Of a stretch of DNA of 10,249 nt, positions 1 through 5,614 are shown piece after piece; within the stretch, counting starts at the first letter, position 1, and the number at the start of each line of letters is the position of its first letter. The notes under the pieces are model-generated. The model worked only from the letters and a program-made list of their open reading frames with translations. It searched no databases and was not told the DNA's origin. Made by a program: the position numbers and the translations under genes. The stretch covers positions 1 through 10,249 of the forward strand of contig JAFCCM010000066.1 in assembly GCA_017610225.1 (NCBI GenBank), in the 5' to 3' direction. This DNA is from Candidatus Aenigmatarchaeota archaeon (GTDB taxonomy: Archaea; Aenigmatarchaeota; Aenigmatarchaeia; CG10238-14).

Positions 1-969
1 GAATATTGAGAATGCTTTTCCTGTATATACTATTACTTTGGCTTGATAATCTGATAATCCATACTTTTCTTGGAATCTTTCTACCATATGATCAGGTAAT
101 TCTGGTAAGTTTTTTTTTTTTTTTTTTTTCCATTCATCATTAATTTCTATTTTTGTCAAATCTGGTTCGAAAATATATCCATAATCTTCTTCCATCTCTT
201 TTGTTCTCAAAGTCTTAGTTATTCCTTGTCCTTCATCAAAAGTCCTTGTCTCTCTTTGAACTTCTCCTCCATTTCTTAAGATGCTTTTTTGTCTTATAAC
301 TTCAAAGTTCAATGCTTTCTCAATCTTTGCAAAACCAGACATATTCTTAATCTCAACCCGCTCTCCACCTTCTATTGAGATATTGACATCTATTCTCATT
401 GACCCTTCTAGAGATGAATCGTAAACACCAAGATATTCAAGAATTGCAGAAAGTTTAGTTAGAAATTCTCTTACCTCTTTCGGACCTTTAAAATCTGGCT
501 CAGTGACTATCTCACATAAAGGCATTCCAGACCTGTTGTAATCAATGTGAACATACTTTGCTGTTGTAATATCTCCGCCGATGTGAATAAGTTTAGCAGG
601 ATCTTCTTCCAGATGAATCCTTGTAATGTTGATTATTTTTTCTTTTCCATTCGAGTTGATTATAAGTTTTCCTTTTACTCCGAGTGGTACCTCAAACTGA
701 GTTGTCTGAAAGTTTTTTGAAAGGTCTGGATAAAGGTAAGATTTTCTTGAGAAAAACATTTCTGGTAGAATTTCACAGTTTAATGCATGAGCAATTGATA
801 TCCCATGGTCTAATGCTTTTTTATTGACTTTAGGTTTTGACCCAGGGAATCCTAAACAAATAGGACAAGTCTTTGAGTTAGGTTCTGCATCCCTATAGTC
901 TGTTGAACATGAGCAAAACATCTTAGATTTTGTATTTAGCTGAATATGTACTTCTAATCCTATTTTCAT
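1..969 (-). CDS. gatB: Asp/Glu-tRNA amidotransferase subunit B (GatB), 3' end missing at the window edge
   Basis: GatB activates the side-chain carboxylate of mischarged Asp-tRNA(Asn) or Glu-tRNA(Gln) with ATP, then transfers ammonia supplied by GatA. The reading frame is open from the ATG at 969 to base 1, giving 323 of roughly 480 expected residues. Visible family features are GLEVHIQL at residues 4-11 (Glu6 and His8 match the metal/ATP-site residues of the family), a zinc site of Cys19, Cys21, Cys35 and Cys38 (CSC then CPIC), the LEEDPAK stretch, and YNRSGMPL followed by EIVTEPD. Near the left edge, NDEW, six lysines and LPELPD are seen, then the start of the helical region. The start overlaps the gatA stop as ATGA (4 bases), so the two are probably translationally coupled. 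An A20 tract encodes Lys281-Lys286 and the first two bases of Asn287. The tail domain that contacts the tRNA lies outside the window. Confidence 0.95.
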   Translation of the reverse strand, partial: MKIGLEVHIQLNTKSKMFCSCSTDYRDAEPNSKTCPICLGFPGSKPKVNKKALDHGISIAHALNCEILPEMFFSRKSYLYPDLSKNFQTTQFEVPLGVKGKLIINSNGKEKIINITRIHLEEDPAKLIHIGGDITTAKYVHIDYNRSGMPLCEIVTEPDFKGPKEVREFLTKLSAILEYLGVYDSSLEGSMRIDVNISIEGGERVEIKNMSGFAKIEKALNFEVIRQKSILRNGGEVQRETRTFDEGQGITKTLRTKEMEEDYGYIFEPDLTKIEINDEWKKKKKKNLPELPDHMVERFQEKYGLSDYQAKVIVYTGKAFSIF

Positions 970-2390
970 TTCATCACCAATTCCTTCTTGTGAAAGTCAG
1001 TATTTTGTTCGAACGTATGAGCGACTTGAATCATCTTTTTCTCTTGGAGATGGTCAGCAATTATATGCATTCCTACTGGCAATCCGTGTGAGAATCCTCC
1101 TGGAACTGATATCATCGGTACTCCTGCTAGGTTTGGTGGGTTTGTTAAAATGTCCAACATATAGATTTGAAGTGGAGTTAGTTTTTCGATCTCTTTGAAC
1201 TTTGGTGGTAATATTGGCATACTTGGCGAGACAATAACATCATACTTTTTGAATGCTTTCCTGAAATCTTCTATTATTAGAGTCCTTATTTTCATTGCCT
1301 TGAGATAGAATTGATCTCGATAACCAGCCATTCTTGCATAAGTTCCCATGATTATTCTTCGTTTTGCTTCTTGTCCAAATCCGTCCTTTCTAACTTTTGA
1401 AAAATATTCGTTGAATCCTTCGCCATTTTTAATCGGTTTTTCTAATCCATATCTTAGTCCGCATAATTTAGCAAGATTTGTTGAAGTTTCTGACATTGCA
1501 ATTATGTAATAAGTTTGAACAGCAACATCTGTGTGTGGAAGAGAACATTCTTCGTAAGTTGCTCCTAAGCTCTCGAATGTCTTAATATTATCCCAGATTA
1601 TTTTTTTGATTCCTTCATCTATTCCCTCGCCAAAGTATTCTTTTGGTACTCCAATCTTCATTCCTTTAACGTCATTAACCAGATATTTGGTATAATCTTC
1701 TTCTTTGGCATCAAGAGAGGTTGAATCCATTTCATCATGGCCAGTAATTATTGACAAAAGTAATGAAGCATCTTCAACTGTTTTACCAATTGCTCCTATT
1801 TTGTCCAAACTGTTAGCATAACTAATCAATCCCCATCTAGAGACTCGTCCATAGGTAGGTGTAATTCCGACTGTATTTGTAAATGAAGCAGGACAACTAA
1901 TCGACCCGCCCGTACTTTCAGATAAAGCAACGTGAGGAAAATCAGAGATACTTGTTAAACACCCTGCTCCTCCAGAACTTCCCCCACAAGTCCTTTCACT
2001 ATCCCAAGGATTTTTAGGAATTGCAAATGGAGTGTTGGTGTTAAATGTCCCATGACCAAACTCATCCATGGTTGTTTTCCCGATTATCACTCCGCCTTCT
2101 TCTTTGACTCTTCTAGTAACAAATGAATCAAATGGGGGAACATACTTGTGAAGAATTTTTGATCCTGCGGTTGTTTTCAGTCCTTTCGTGCAAATATTGT
2201 CTTTAACTGAGATTGGTAATCCAAACAATTTACCTTTTTTGAGAGATTTTACATCAATATTTTCATTAATTGTGATAAATGGTGAATATTTTTCTTGAAT
2301 TTTCTTTGACTTTTCAATTGTCTTTGAGATAAAATCTTCTAAGTCGATTTGGCCTTCTTTTACTTGTGTTAGATATTTTTTTACTCTCAT
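966..2390 (-). CDS. gatA: Asp/Glu-tRNA amidotransferase subunit A (GatA), amidase-signature glutaminase
   Basis: GatA hydrolyses glutamine and channels the ammonia to GatB in the GatCAB complex. It has 474 residues, the usual family length. The amidase Ser-cisSer-Lys triad is readable: Lys63 in SVKDN, a serine of GGSSGG (138/139), and the nucleophile Ser163 in STGGS. Downstream motifs PTYGRVS, DKIGAIGKTVEDA, YYIIAMSE, KRRIIMGTY and NPPNLAGVP are typical, and they keep the Tyr, Arg and Asp that recognise glutamine in characterised GatA enzymes. An oddity is that the segment around the nucleophile reads LSESTGGSISCP where most homologues have LGSDTGGSIRQP, so the conserved Asp and Arg are both Ser. 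One extra residue also lies between the two catalytic serines. The ATG at 2390 shares one base with the gatC stop (TAATG), and the stop overlaps gatB. Confidence 0.96.
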   Translation of the reverse strand: MRVKKYLTQVKEGQIDLEDFISKTIEKSKKIQEKYSPFITINENIDVKSLKKGKLFGLPISVKDNICTKGLKTTAGSKILHKYVPPFDSFVTRRVKEEGGVIIGKTTMDEFGHGTFNTNTPFAIPKNPWDSERTCGGSSGGAGCLTSISDFPHVALSESTGGSISCPASFTNTVGITPTYGRVSRWGLISYANSLDKIGAIGKTVEDASLLLSIITGHDEMDSTSLDAKEEDYTKYLVNDVKGMKIGVPKEYFGEGIDEGIKKIIWDNIKTFESLGATYEECSLPHTDVAVQTYYIIAMSETSTNLAKLCGLRYGLEKPIKNGEGFNEYFSKVRKDGFGQEAKRRIIMGTYARMAGYRDQFYLKAMKIRTLIIEDFRKAFKKYDVIVSPSMPILPPKFKEIEKLTPLQIYMLDILTNPPNLAGVPMISVPGGFSHGLPVGMHIIADHLQEKKMIQVAHTFEQNTDFHKKELVMK

Positions 2391-2668
2391 TAAACTGACC
2401 TCGGTCCTTTGAAATAATTATCTTCTTTGTTATCAGCGTTAGAAAGTGGATCCCATTCATACTCTTTGACTTTATCTTCTCTCCAAACGTTTTTGATTTC
2501 TATGGGTTGAAAGGAAGGTTTAACATCTTTAGTATCAATTTTTTCTAATGACTTAAAGACTTCAAGAATATCATCTATTTGTTTTGTGAATTCTTCTACT
2601 TCCTCGTCTGTTAACTCTAATCTAGCTATTTTAGCAACTTTTCTAATAACATCTTCTGATACCATCAT
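2390..2668 (-). CDS. gatC: Asp/Glu-tRNA amidotransferase subunit C (GatC)
   Basis: GatC is the small belt-like subunit that wraps around and stabilises the GatA-GatB interface. The protein has 92 residues, the normal size. The N-terminal helix contains VRKVAKIARLELTDEE-type residues with the family's characteristic ARLELT stretch at about 15-20. The middle holds ILEVFKSLEKIDTKDV followed by a Pro-rich segment, and the C-terminus contains WDPLSNAD, resembling the usual R-x-D ... A(P) tail. Two ATG codons are adjacent. The first (2668) is chosen because GTGAT sits four bases upstream, the spacing seen at other genes here. It is the first gene of the gatCAB operon, and its stop codon shares one base with the gatA start. 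Confidence 0.93.
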   Translation of the reverse strand: MMVSEDVIRKVAKIARLELTDEEVEEFTKQIDDILEVFKSLEKIDTKDVKPSFQPIEIKNVWREDKVKEYEWDPLSNADNKEDNYFKGPRSV

Positions 2669-2672
2669 TTAA

Positions 2673-2712
2673 ATCACTCTTATTAATTTATTAGGAAAAT
2701 ATTTAATTAAAT
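2673..2712 (-). promoter_or_regulatory. Putative gatCAB promoter and ribosome binding site
   Basis: An AT box, ATTTAATTAAAT at 2701-2712 (itself a perfect 12-base palindrome), lies 33-44 bases upstream of the gatC ATG. A start of transcription about 25 bases further on would leave a leader of roughly 10-15 bases. That leader holds GTGAT (2677-2673) as the ribosome binding site, four bases before the start. The placement is inferred from archaeal promoter spacing. Confidence 0.5.
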
Positions 2713-2795
2713 TAGAAACAATTTTAAAACAGATTAAAATATTCACCGTGCATTTATGGCACCTCTAGAATATGGGTGGTTGAGGTTTAAATAGA

Positions 2796-3674
2796 TTATA
2801 GAGTGTTTTTGTATCTCATAAAATCCATTTTAAATGGAACTTTTGGTACGTATGTATTTTTCAAACCATTTTCAGAATAAGATTCTAGGAATTTCATGAA
2901 TTCTTCTTTTATAATTTTTTCTTTCCCAGTTTTTTTTGATTTCTCTAATATGAAACCTAATATAAGATATCTCTTGTTATGAAAATAAGATTTTTTAAGT
3001 TCTTTTAGTTTTTTAAGATGCTTTCTAATAATATTATTTTTTGTGTATATACCAAATTTAGTTTCTATAACATTTACATGTTTTATATTAAAACCATTTC
3101 TAAAAATTTCATCCATGACTTCTATTGGATTAGAAATGGAACCAGTCTGCAGGGCTATATATTTTACTTTTGGGTATCTAATTATGTGAATAGTGTATTT
3201 TGTTCCGAATTCTCCACCATCTATGCAAATTGGATATTCGGATTGATTTTTTTTTGGTGTTGGTATATAAGGTGGGTTAGAAATTATTAATTTTATATCT
3301 TCTTTTGGAGTTTCTCCCAATAATGAGAAAATATCTTTTTTCTCTGAATTTATATTATTAATCTTCATTTTTTTAATATTTCTTTTACTGATGTTAACCG
3401 CGTCTTTGTCAATATCAATTGCTTTAATTGAGAAATTAGAAGATTTTTCTCTAAGTTTTTTTGTTAAAAAAATTGTTGGTATACAACTTCCACACCCAAG
3501 ATCAAAGATTAGATTATTTTTTCCATTTATTATTTTATCTCCAAGTTCAAGTATTTTTTCTATCAATCTACATAATGAATCAGTATCTGATGGTGAATAG
3601 AAAACACTTCTCATACAGCCTTTCAAGATATGTTCATTAAAGTATAATGGGCGTATATTTTTTATTAAAACCAA
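2796..3674 (-). CDS. HemK/PrmC-like class I SAM-dependent methyltransferase
   Basis: The product is probably a SAM-dependent methyltransferase of the HemK/PrmC group, which methylates glutamine side chains in release factors or related amide/amino nitrogens. From the TTG at 3674 it has 292 residues. YSPSDT near residues 26-31 resembles the substrate-binding entry motif of the family. DLGCGSC at 58-64 is the SAM-binding glycine loop, AIDIDKDAV follows as the acidic second strand, and NPPY at 133-136 is the catalytic signature. IDGGEFGTKYTIHII matches the GGxxG(L) segment that follows NPPY in PrmC. After about residue 190 there is a Lys-rich extension longer than in archaeal HemK2-type enzymes. 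It follows the Lrp gene by 23 bases and is probably co-transcribed. The true substrate cannot be read from the sequence, and DNA or rRNA methylation remains possible. Confidence 0.8.
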   Translation of the reverse strand: MVLIKNIRPLYFNEHILKGCMRSVFYSPSDTDSLCRLIEKILELGDKIINGKNNLIFDLGCGSCIPTIFLTKKLREKSSNFSIKAIDIDKDAVNISKRNIKKMKINNINSEKKDIFSLLGETPKEDIKLIISNPPYIPTPKKNQSEYPICIDGGEFGTKYTIHIIRYPKVKYIALQTGSISNPIEVMDEIFRNGFNIKHVNVIETKFGIYTKNNIIRKHLKKLKELKKSYFHNKRYLILGFILEKSKKTGKEKIIKEEFMKFLESYSENGLKNTYVPKVPFKMDFMRYKNTL

Positions 3675-3678
3675 TTTA

Positions 3679-3684
3679 ATCACC
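3679..3684 (-). promoter_or_regulatory. Ribosome binding site deciding a TTG start for the methyltransferase
   Basis: GGTGAT lies here, followed by TAAA and then TTG at 3674. The frame could also open at a GTG at 3683, but that GTG is itself inside the GGTGAT motif. The four-base gap from GTGAT to TTG equals the gap at gatC and at the SufT-like gene, so TTG is the better start. Confidence 0.65.
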
Positions 3685-3697
3685 TTTAATATAATTC

Positions 3698-4141
3698 CTA
3701 AGTCAATATTAAATTTTTTTCAAAGACATTTAATATAACTCTTGTCTCTGTTCTTTGAATGCCTTCTATTTCAAATAATGTATTTATAAATCTTGTTAGG
3801 TCGGCCCTATTCTTGAATTTAGCTATTACTATCAAATCTGTATTACCAGTTGCTCCATAAATAGCAGAGACATTTTTAAATTTTATTAGTTTATTAGCAA
3901 CTTCAAATTGATTCTCTCTCTTTATTACAAGTTCTATTATAACAGGAAGATCAAATCCAATCTTCTGATAATCTATAAGTGCCTGATATCCCTTTATTAC
4001 CCCCATTTTTTCAAGCTTTTTCATTCTTTCATATACTGTTGTAATTGACATTCCAGTCTTCTTTGATAATTTTTTAAGATTTTGTCTGCAGTTTTTTTCT
4101 AATTCCTTTAATAAATCCAAATTTTTTTCGTCTATTTTCAC
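3698..4141 (-). CDS. Lrp/AsnC-family transcriptional regulator
   Basis: This is a DNA-binding regulator of the Lrp/AsnC (feast/famine) family. These usually act as dimers or octamers and often respond to amino acids. It has 147 residues, the normal length. An N-terminal helix-turn-helix spans about residues 3-50 (CRQNLKKLSKKTGMS, then TTVYERMKKLEKMGVIKGY). A beta-alpha ligand-sensing RAM domain follows at about 65-140, with YGATGNTDLIV as the characteristic glycine-rich effector and assembly segment. The start is GTG at 4141, with GGTG five bases upstream; the overlapping ATG at 4143 runs straight into TGA and cannot be used. The gene is followed closely by the methyltransferase. A perfect palindrome at its TATA box suggests self-regulation. 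The effector is unknown. Confidence 0.92.
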   Translation of the reverse strand: MKIDEKNLDLLKELEKNCRQNLKKLSKKTGMSITTVYERMKKLEKMGVIKGYQALIDYQKIGFDLPVIIELVIKRENQFEVANKLIKFKNVSAIYGATGNTDLIVIAKFKNRADLTRFINTLFEIEGIQRTETRVILNVFEKNLILT

Positions 4142-4176
4142 ATTAACACCAAATTATTTCATAATTGGGTAGTAAT

Positions 4177-4188
4177 ACATTTAAATGT
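4177..4188 (-). promoter_or_regulatory. lrp promoter TATA box within a perfect 12-base palindrome
   Basis: ACATTTAAATGT at this position is its own reverse complement and contains the TATA-like TTTAAA core. It lies 36-47 bases upstream of the GTG start of the Lrp gene, the expected distance for an archaeal TATA box with a short leader. A dimeric Lrp protein binding here would block TBP, so it is a candidate autoregulatory operator. The regulatory role is inferred. Confidence 0.5.
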
Positions 4189-4260
4189 TCTAGCAACTTT
4201 TCTGATAAAACATACAAACTTTCTTATTCTAGTTTTACTAACAATACCTTAGATTAGCTA

Positions 4261-4323
4261 TGCAACCATCAATGTCCGTGGAACAACTCCATTTTAAGAA
4301 CTTTATGTATAGATGGTTATGCA
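4261..4323. repeat. Imperfect inverted repeat with an internal hairpin
   Basis: The arms are TGCAACCATC and GATGGTTATGCA, pairing 10 bases with a two-base bulge around a 41-base loop. Inside the loop, TGGA and TCCA (4279-4282 and 4288-4291) form a perfect small stem around ACAAC. It could be a structured RNA, a regulator site or a remnant of a mobile-element end. No flanking direct repeat was found to support the last. Confidence 0.4.
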
Positions 4324-4337
4324 CAGTATCTACCAAG

Positions 4338-4364
4338 TTAACAACAGACATTAATGGTTGTTAA
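4338..4364. repeat. 8-base inverted repeat (TTAACAAC / GTTGTTAA)
   Basis: Two perfect 8-base arms flank an 11-base spacer, about 120-150 bases upstream of the zinc-ribbon start. Such a dyad could be an operator or an RNA hairpin. The AT content makes chance occurrence possible. Confidence 0.35.
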
Positions 4365-4485
4365 TTTGGGATGATTCCTGTTTTCCTTTTGGATGACCAG
4401 AAAAAAACAATTAAAACATCGAGAAAAATTGGCTATTTGTATTTCTTTTATTTCAAAAAAAATAAAAAATGAGGAGATGAAAAAA

Positions 4486-4683
4486 ATGTTAACATTTTGC
4501 GAAAAATGTGGAAATATAATGACATTAAAAGAAAGAAAAGGAAGAAGTTTGGGAGAGTATGAATGTAGAACATGTGGTTTAATAAAAGACATGAAAATAG
4601 AAAAAGTAGAGATAAGAGAAACGAATTTTCAGGAGGAGTCTATACCAATACCAAATGAACTAAAAATCCCCTTTAGGTTTTAG
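4486..4683 (+). CDS. Small zinc-ribbon protein resembling the N-terminal ribbon of RPB9/TFS
   Basis: The only plus-strand gene in the window encodes 65 residues. A four-cysteine zinc ribbon occupies the first half: FCEKCG at residues 4-9 and YECRTCG about 20 residues later, with NIMTLKERKG between them. This arrangement is like the N-terminal ribbon of archaeal TFS (RpoM) and RPB9. The C-terminal catalytic ribbon of TFS is absent; a short charged tail ending in IPNELKIPFRF follows instead, so RNA-cleavage stimulation is not expected. The frame is open upstream to an ATG at 4393, but GAGGAG at 4471-4476 supports the ATG at 4486. An in-frame ATG at 4477 abuts the GAGGAG and leaves no spacer. 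The stop overlaps the convergent adenosyltransferase gene by four bases. A role as an RNA-polymerase-associated or general zinc-ribbon protein is inferred. Confidence 0.72.
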   Translation: MLTFCEKCGNIMTLKERKGRSLGEYECRTCGLIKDMKIEKVEIRETNFQEESIPIPNELKIPFRF

Positions 4684-5234
4684 TATTCGATACCCTTTCG
4701 AGCAGTAACACCGTCTTCAATAGGGTGTTTTATCTCTTTTATCTCTGTTGCAAAGTCTGCTCGATCGATTAGTTTTTTTGGGGCATACCTTCCTGTGAGA
4801 TAGACAGTTGTTTCAGAAGGGACTTTGTCTAGAAATGTAATAAGTTCTTTTACATTTAATAGACCTTCATGTCTTATCCCTTGAATAATTTTTGGCCCAG
4901 TGATTAGGTTGATCTCATCTAGGATTATCAGGAATGGTTTTTCTTTCAGTTTTTTCTCAGCGAACTCTAGACCTTTTTTTACTAATTCATAATCTTCAGA
5001 ATCAGGATTTTTCGGGTTGATGAATTCAGATTTCCCAAATTGATAAATCTCATATTCTGGTTTCAATCTCTTTTGAATCTTATACTCACCGATATCTTTT
5101 TGACCTTTTAGAAATTGAATCACTACTACTTTTTTCCCGTGTCCTACAGCCCTTAGAGCTACACCTAAGGCAGAAGTAGTTTTTCCCGCTCCATGACCTG
5201 TCCATAAATAAACTAGTCCATGTTTTTGTTTCAT
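4680..5234 (-). CDS. cobO: Corrinoid (cob(I)yrinate/cob(I)alamin) adenosyltransferase, CobO/BtuR type
   Basis: The enzyme transfers the adenosyl group of ATP to the cobalt of a reduced corrinoid, giving adenosylcobalamin. It has 184 residues, the usual size. A P-loop TGHGAGKTTSALG lies at about 12-24, where the family more often has GNGKGKTT. LIILDEINL at about 103-111 is the Walker B strand, TGRYAPKKLIDRAD matches the conserved TGRxAPxxLxxxAD region, and the C-terminus GVTARKGIEY matches the family's closing motif. It is the last gene of the Fe-S operon, 36 bases after the SufT-like gene, and no strong ribosome site is seen. No other cobalamin-synthesis gene is in the window, so it may serve salvage. 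The class II ribonucleotide reductase nearby is an obvious user of the product. Confidence 0.92.
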   Translation of the reverse strand: MKQKHGLVYLWTGHGAGKTTSALGVALRAVGHGKKVVVIQFLKGQKDIGEYKIQKRLKPEYEIYQFGKSEFINPKNPDSEDYELVKKGLEFAEKKLKEKPFLIILDEINLITGPKIIQGIRHEGLLNVKELITFLDKVPSETTVYLTGRYAPKKLIDRADFATEIKEIKHPIEDGVTARKGIEY

Positions 5235-5270
5235 AGAATCTATTGGTGTTAGAATTATTTGAGATTTTAG

Positions 5271-5570
5271 TTATTCTACTCCTAATTTCTTTTTGGCTTC
5301 CTCGCTGATATCGTCAGGAGACCACGGAGGATCAAATACTAACTCAACTTCAACTTCTTTTACATCTTTGATTTTTTCTATCGCAACTTTTACTTCTTCT
5401 GTTATCATTCCGTGCATAGGGCAAAAAGGATTAGTCAATGTCATTTTAATTCCTACTTTATCATCTTTTATTTTAATTTCCCGAATGAATCCTAGATCAA
5501 CAACACTAATAGGCATTTCTGGATCATACACTTCTTTTAATTTTTCTAGAACTTGTTTTTTTGTTACCAT
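5271..5570 (-). CDS. SufT/MIP18-family (DUF59) Fe-S cluster maturation factor
   Basis: This is a single MIP18 domain of 99 residues. Members help assemble or deliver Fe-S clusters to target proteins (SufT, PaaD, and the eukaryotic CIA factor MIP18). Visible motifs are YDPEMPISVVDLGFI at about 15-29, the conserved DPE and DLG pieces, TNPFCPMHGMI with the reactive Cys50, and FDPPWSPDDISEEAKKKLG at the C-terminus, which matches archaeal SufT/PaaD-like proteins. The ATG at 5570 has GTGAT four bases upstream. It sits 37 bases after the surface-protein gene and 36 bases before the adenosyltransferase. The neighbouring IscU-like scaffold and ferredoxin support an Fe-S role. The exact client proteins are unknown. 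Confidence 0.88.
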   Translation of the reverse strand: MVTKKQVLEKLKEVYDPEMPISVVDLGFIREIKIKDDKVGIKMTLTNPFCPMHGMITEEVKVAIEKIKDVKEVEVELVFDPPWSPDDISEEAKKKLGVE

Positions 5571-5574
5571 TTAA

Positions 5575-5614
5575 ATCACTTTAACGATATTATATAATAT
5601 TGATTTATTAATAT
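5575..5614 (-). promoter_or_regulatory. Ribosome binding site and possible internal promoter of the SufT-like gene
   Basis: GTGAT (5579-5575) lies four bases before the ATG. Upstream, an AT-only stretch includes the perfect 14-base palindrome ATATTATATAATAT at 5587-5600 and ATATTAATAAAT at 5603-5614. The latter is at the usual TATA distance for this window. An internal promoter is possible, but base composition makes it uncertain. Confidence 0.35.

Larger units (their letters stand above)
4189..4485. other. Divergent intergenic region with inverted repeats, no gene seen
   Basis: This stretch separates the minus-strand lrp gene from the plus-strand zinc-ribbon gene. All frames on both strands are broken or lack a credible start and ribosome site. 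It holds an imperfect inverted repeat (TGCAACCATC at 4261-4270 against GATGGTTATGCA at 4312-4323), a small perfect hairpin inside it (4279-4291), and a second 8-base inverted repeat (4338-4345 with 4357-4364). I did not recognise a tRNA, a C/D-box RNA or a known riboswitch. Confidence 0.6.

Noticed and set aside
110..129. Suspected frameshift in gatB at the poly-A/poly-T tract
   Set aside because: Translation through the 20-base run stays in one frame, and the distance from NDEW to LPELP equals that in other GatB proteins.
2755..2790. Possible tRNA or small hairpin RNA between the methyltransferase and gatC
   Set aside because: Only 4-5 base pairings were found and no cloverleaf or T-loop sequence could be built.
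3018..3600. Plus-strand frames of 69-90 residues opposite the methyltransferase
   Set aside because: They show Phe/Ile/Tyr-rich shadow composition and run antisense to NPPY and SAM-motif coding sequence.
4249..4330. Possible transposase remnant or IS200/IS605 end at the inverted repeat
   Set aside because: Short translations of this stretch have early stops and no HUH or DDE motif, and no flanking direct repeat is visible.
4393..4485. Upstream start for the zinc-ribbon gene at 4393
   Set aside because: The extra residues are Lys-rich without similarity to the family, and GAGGAG at 4471-4476 places the start at 4486.
4338..4592. 84-residue minus-strand frame over the zinc-ribbon gene
   Set aside because: It covers the conserved Cys codons of the real gene in antisense and has no similarity or ribosome site.
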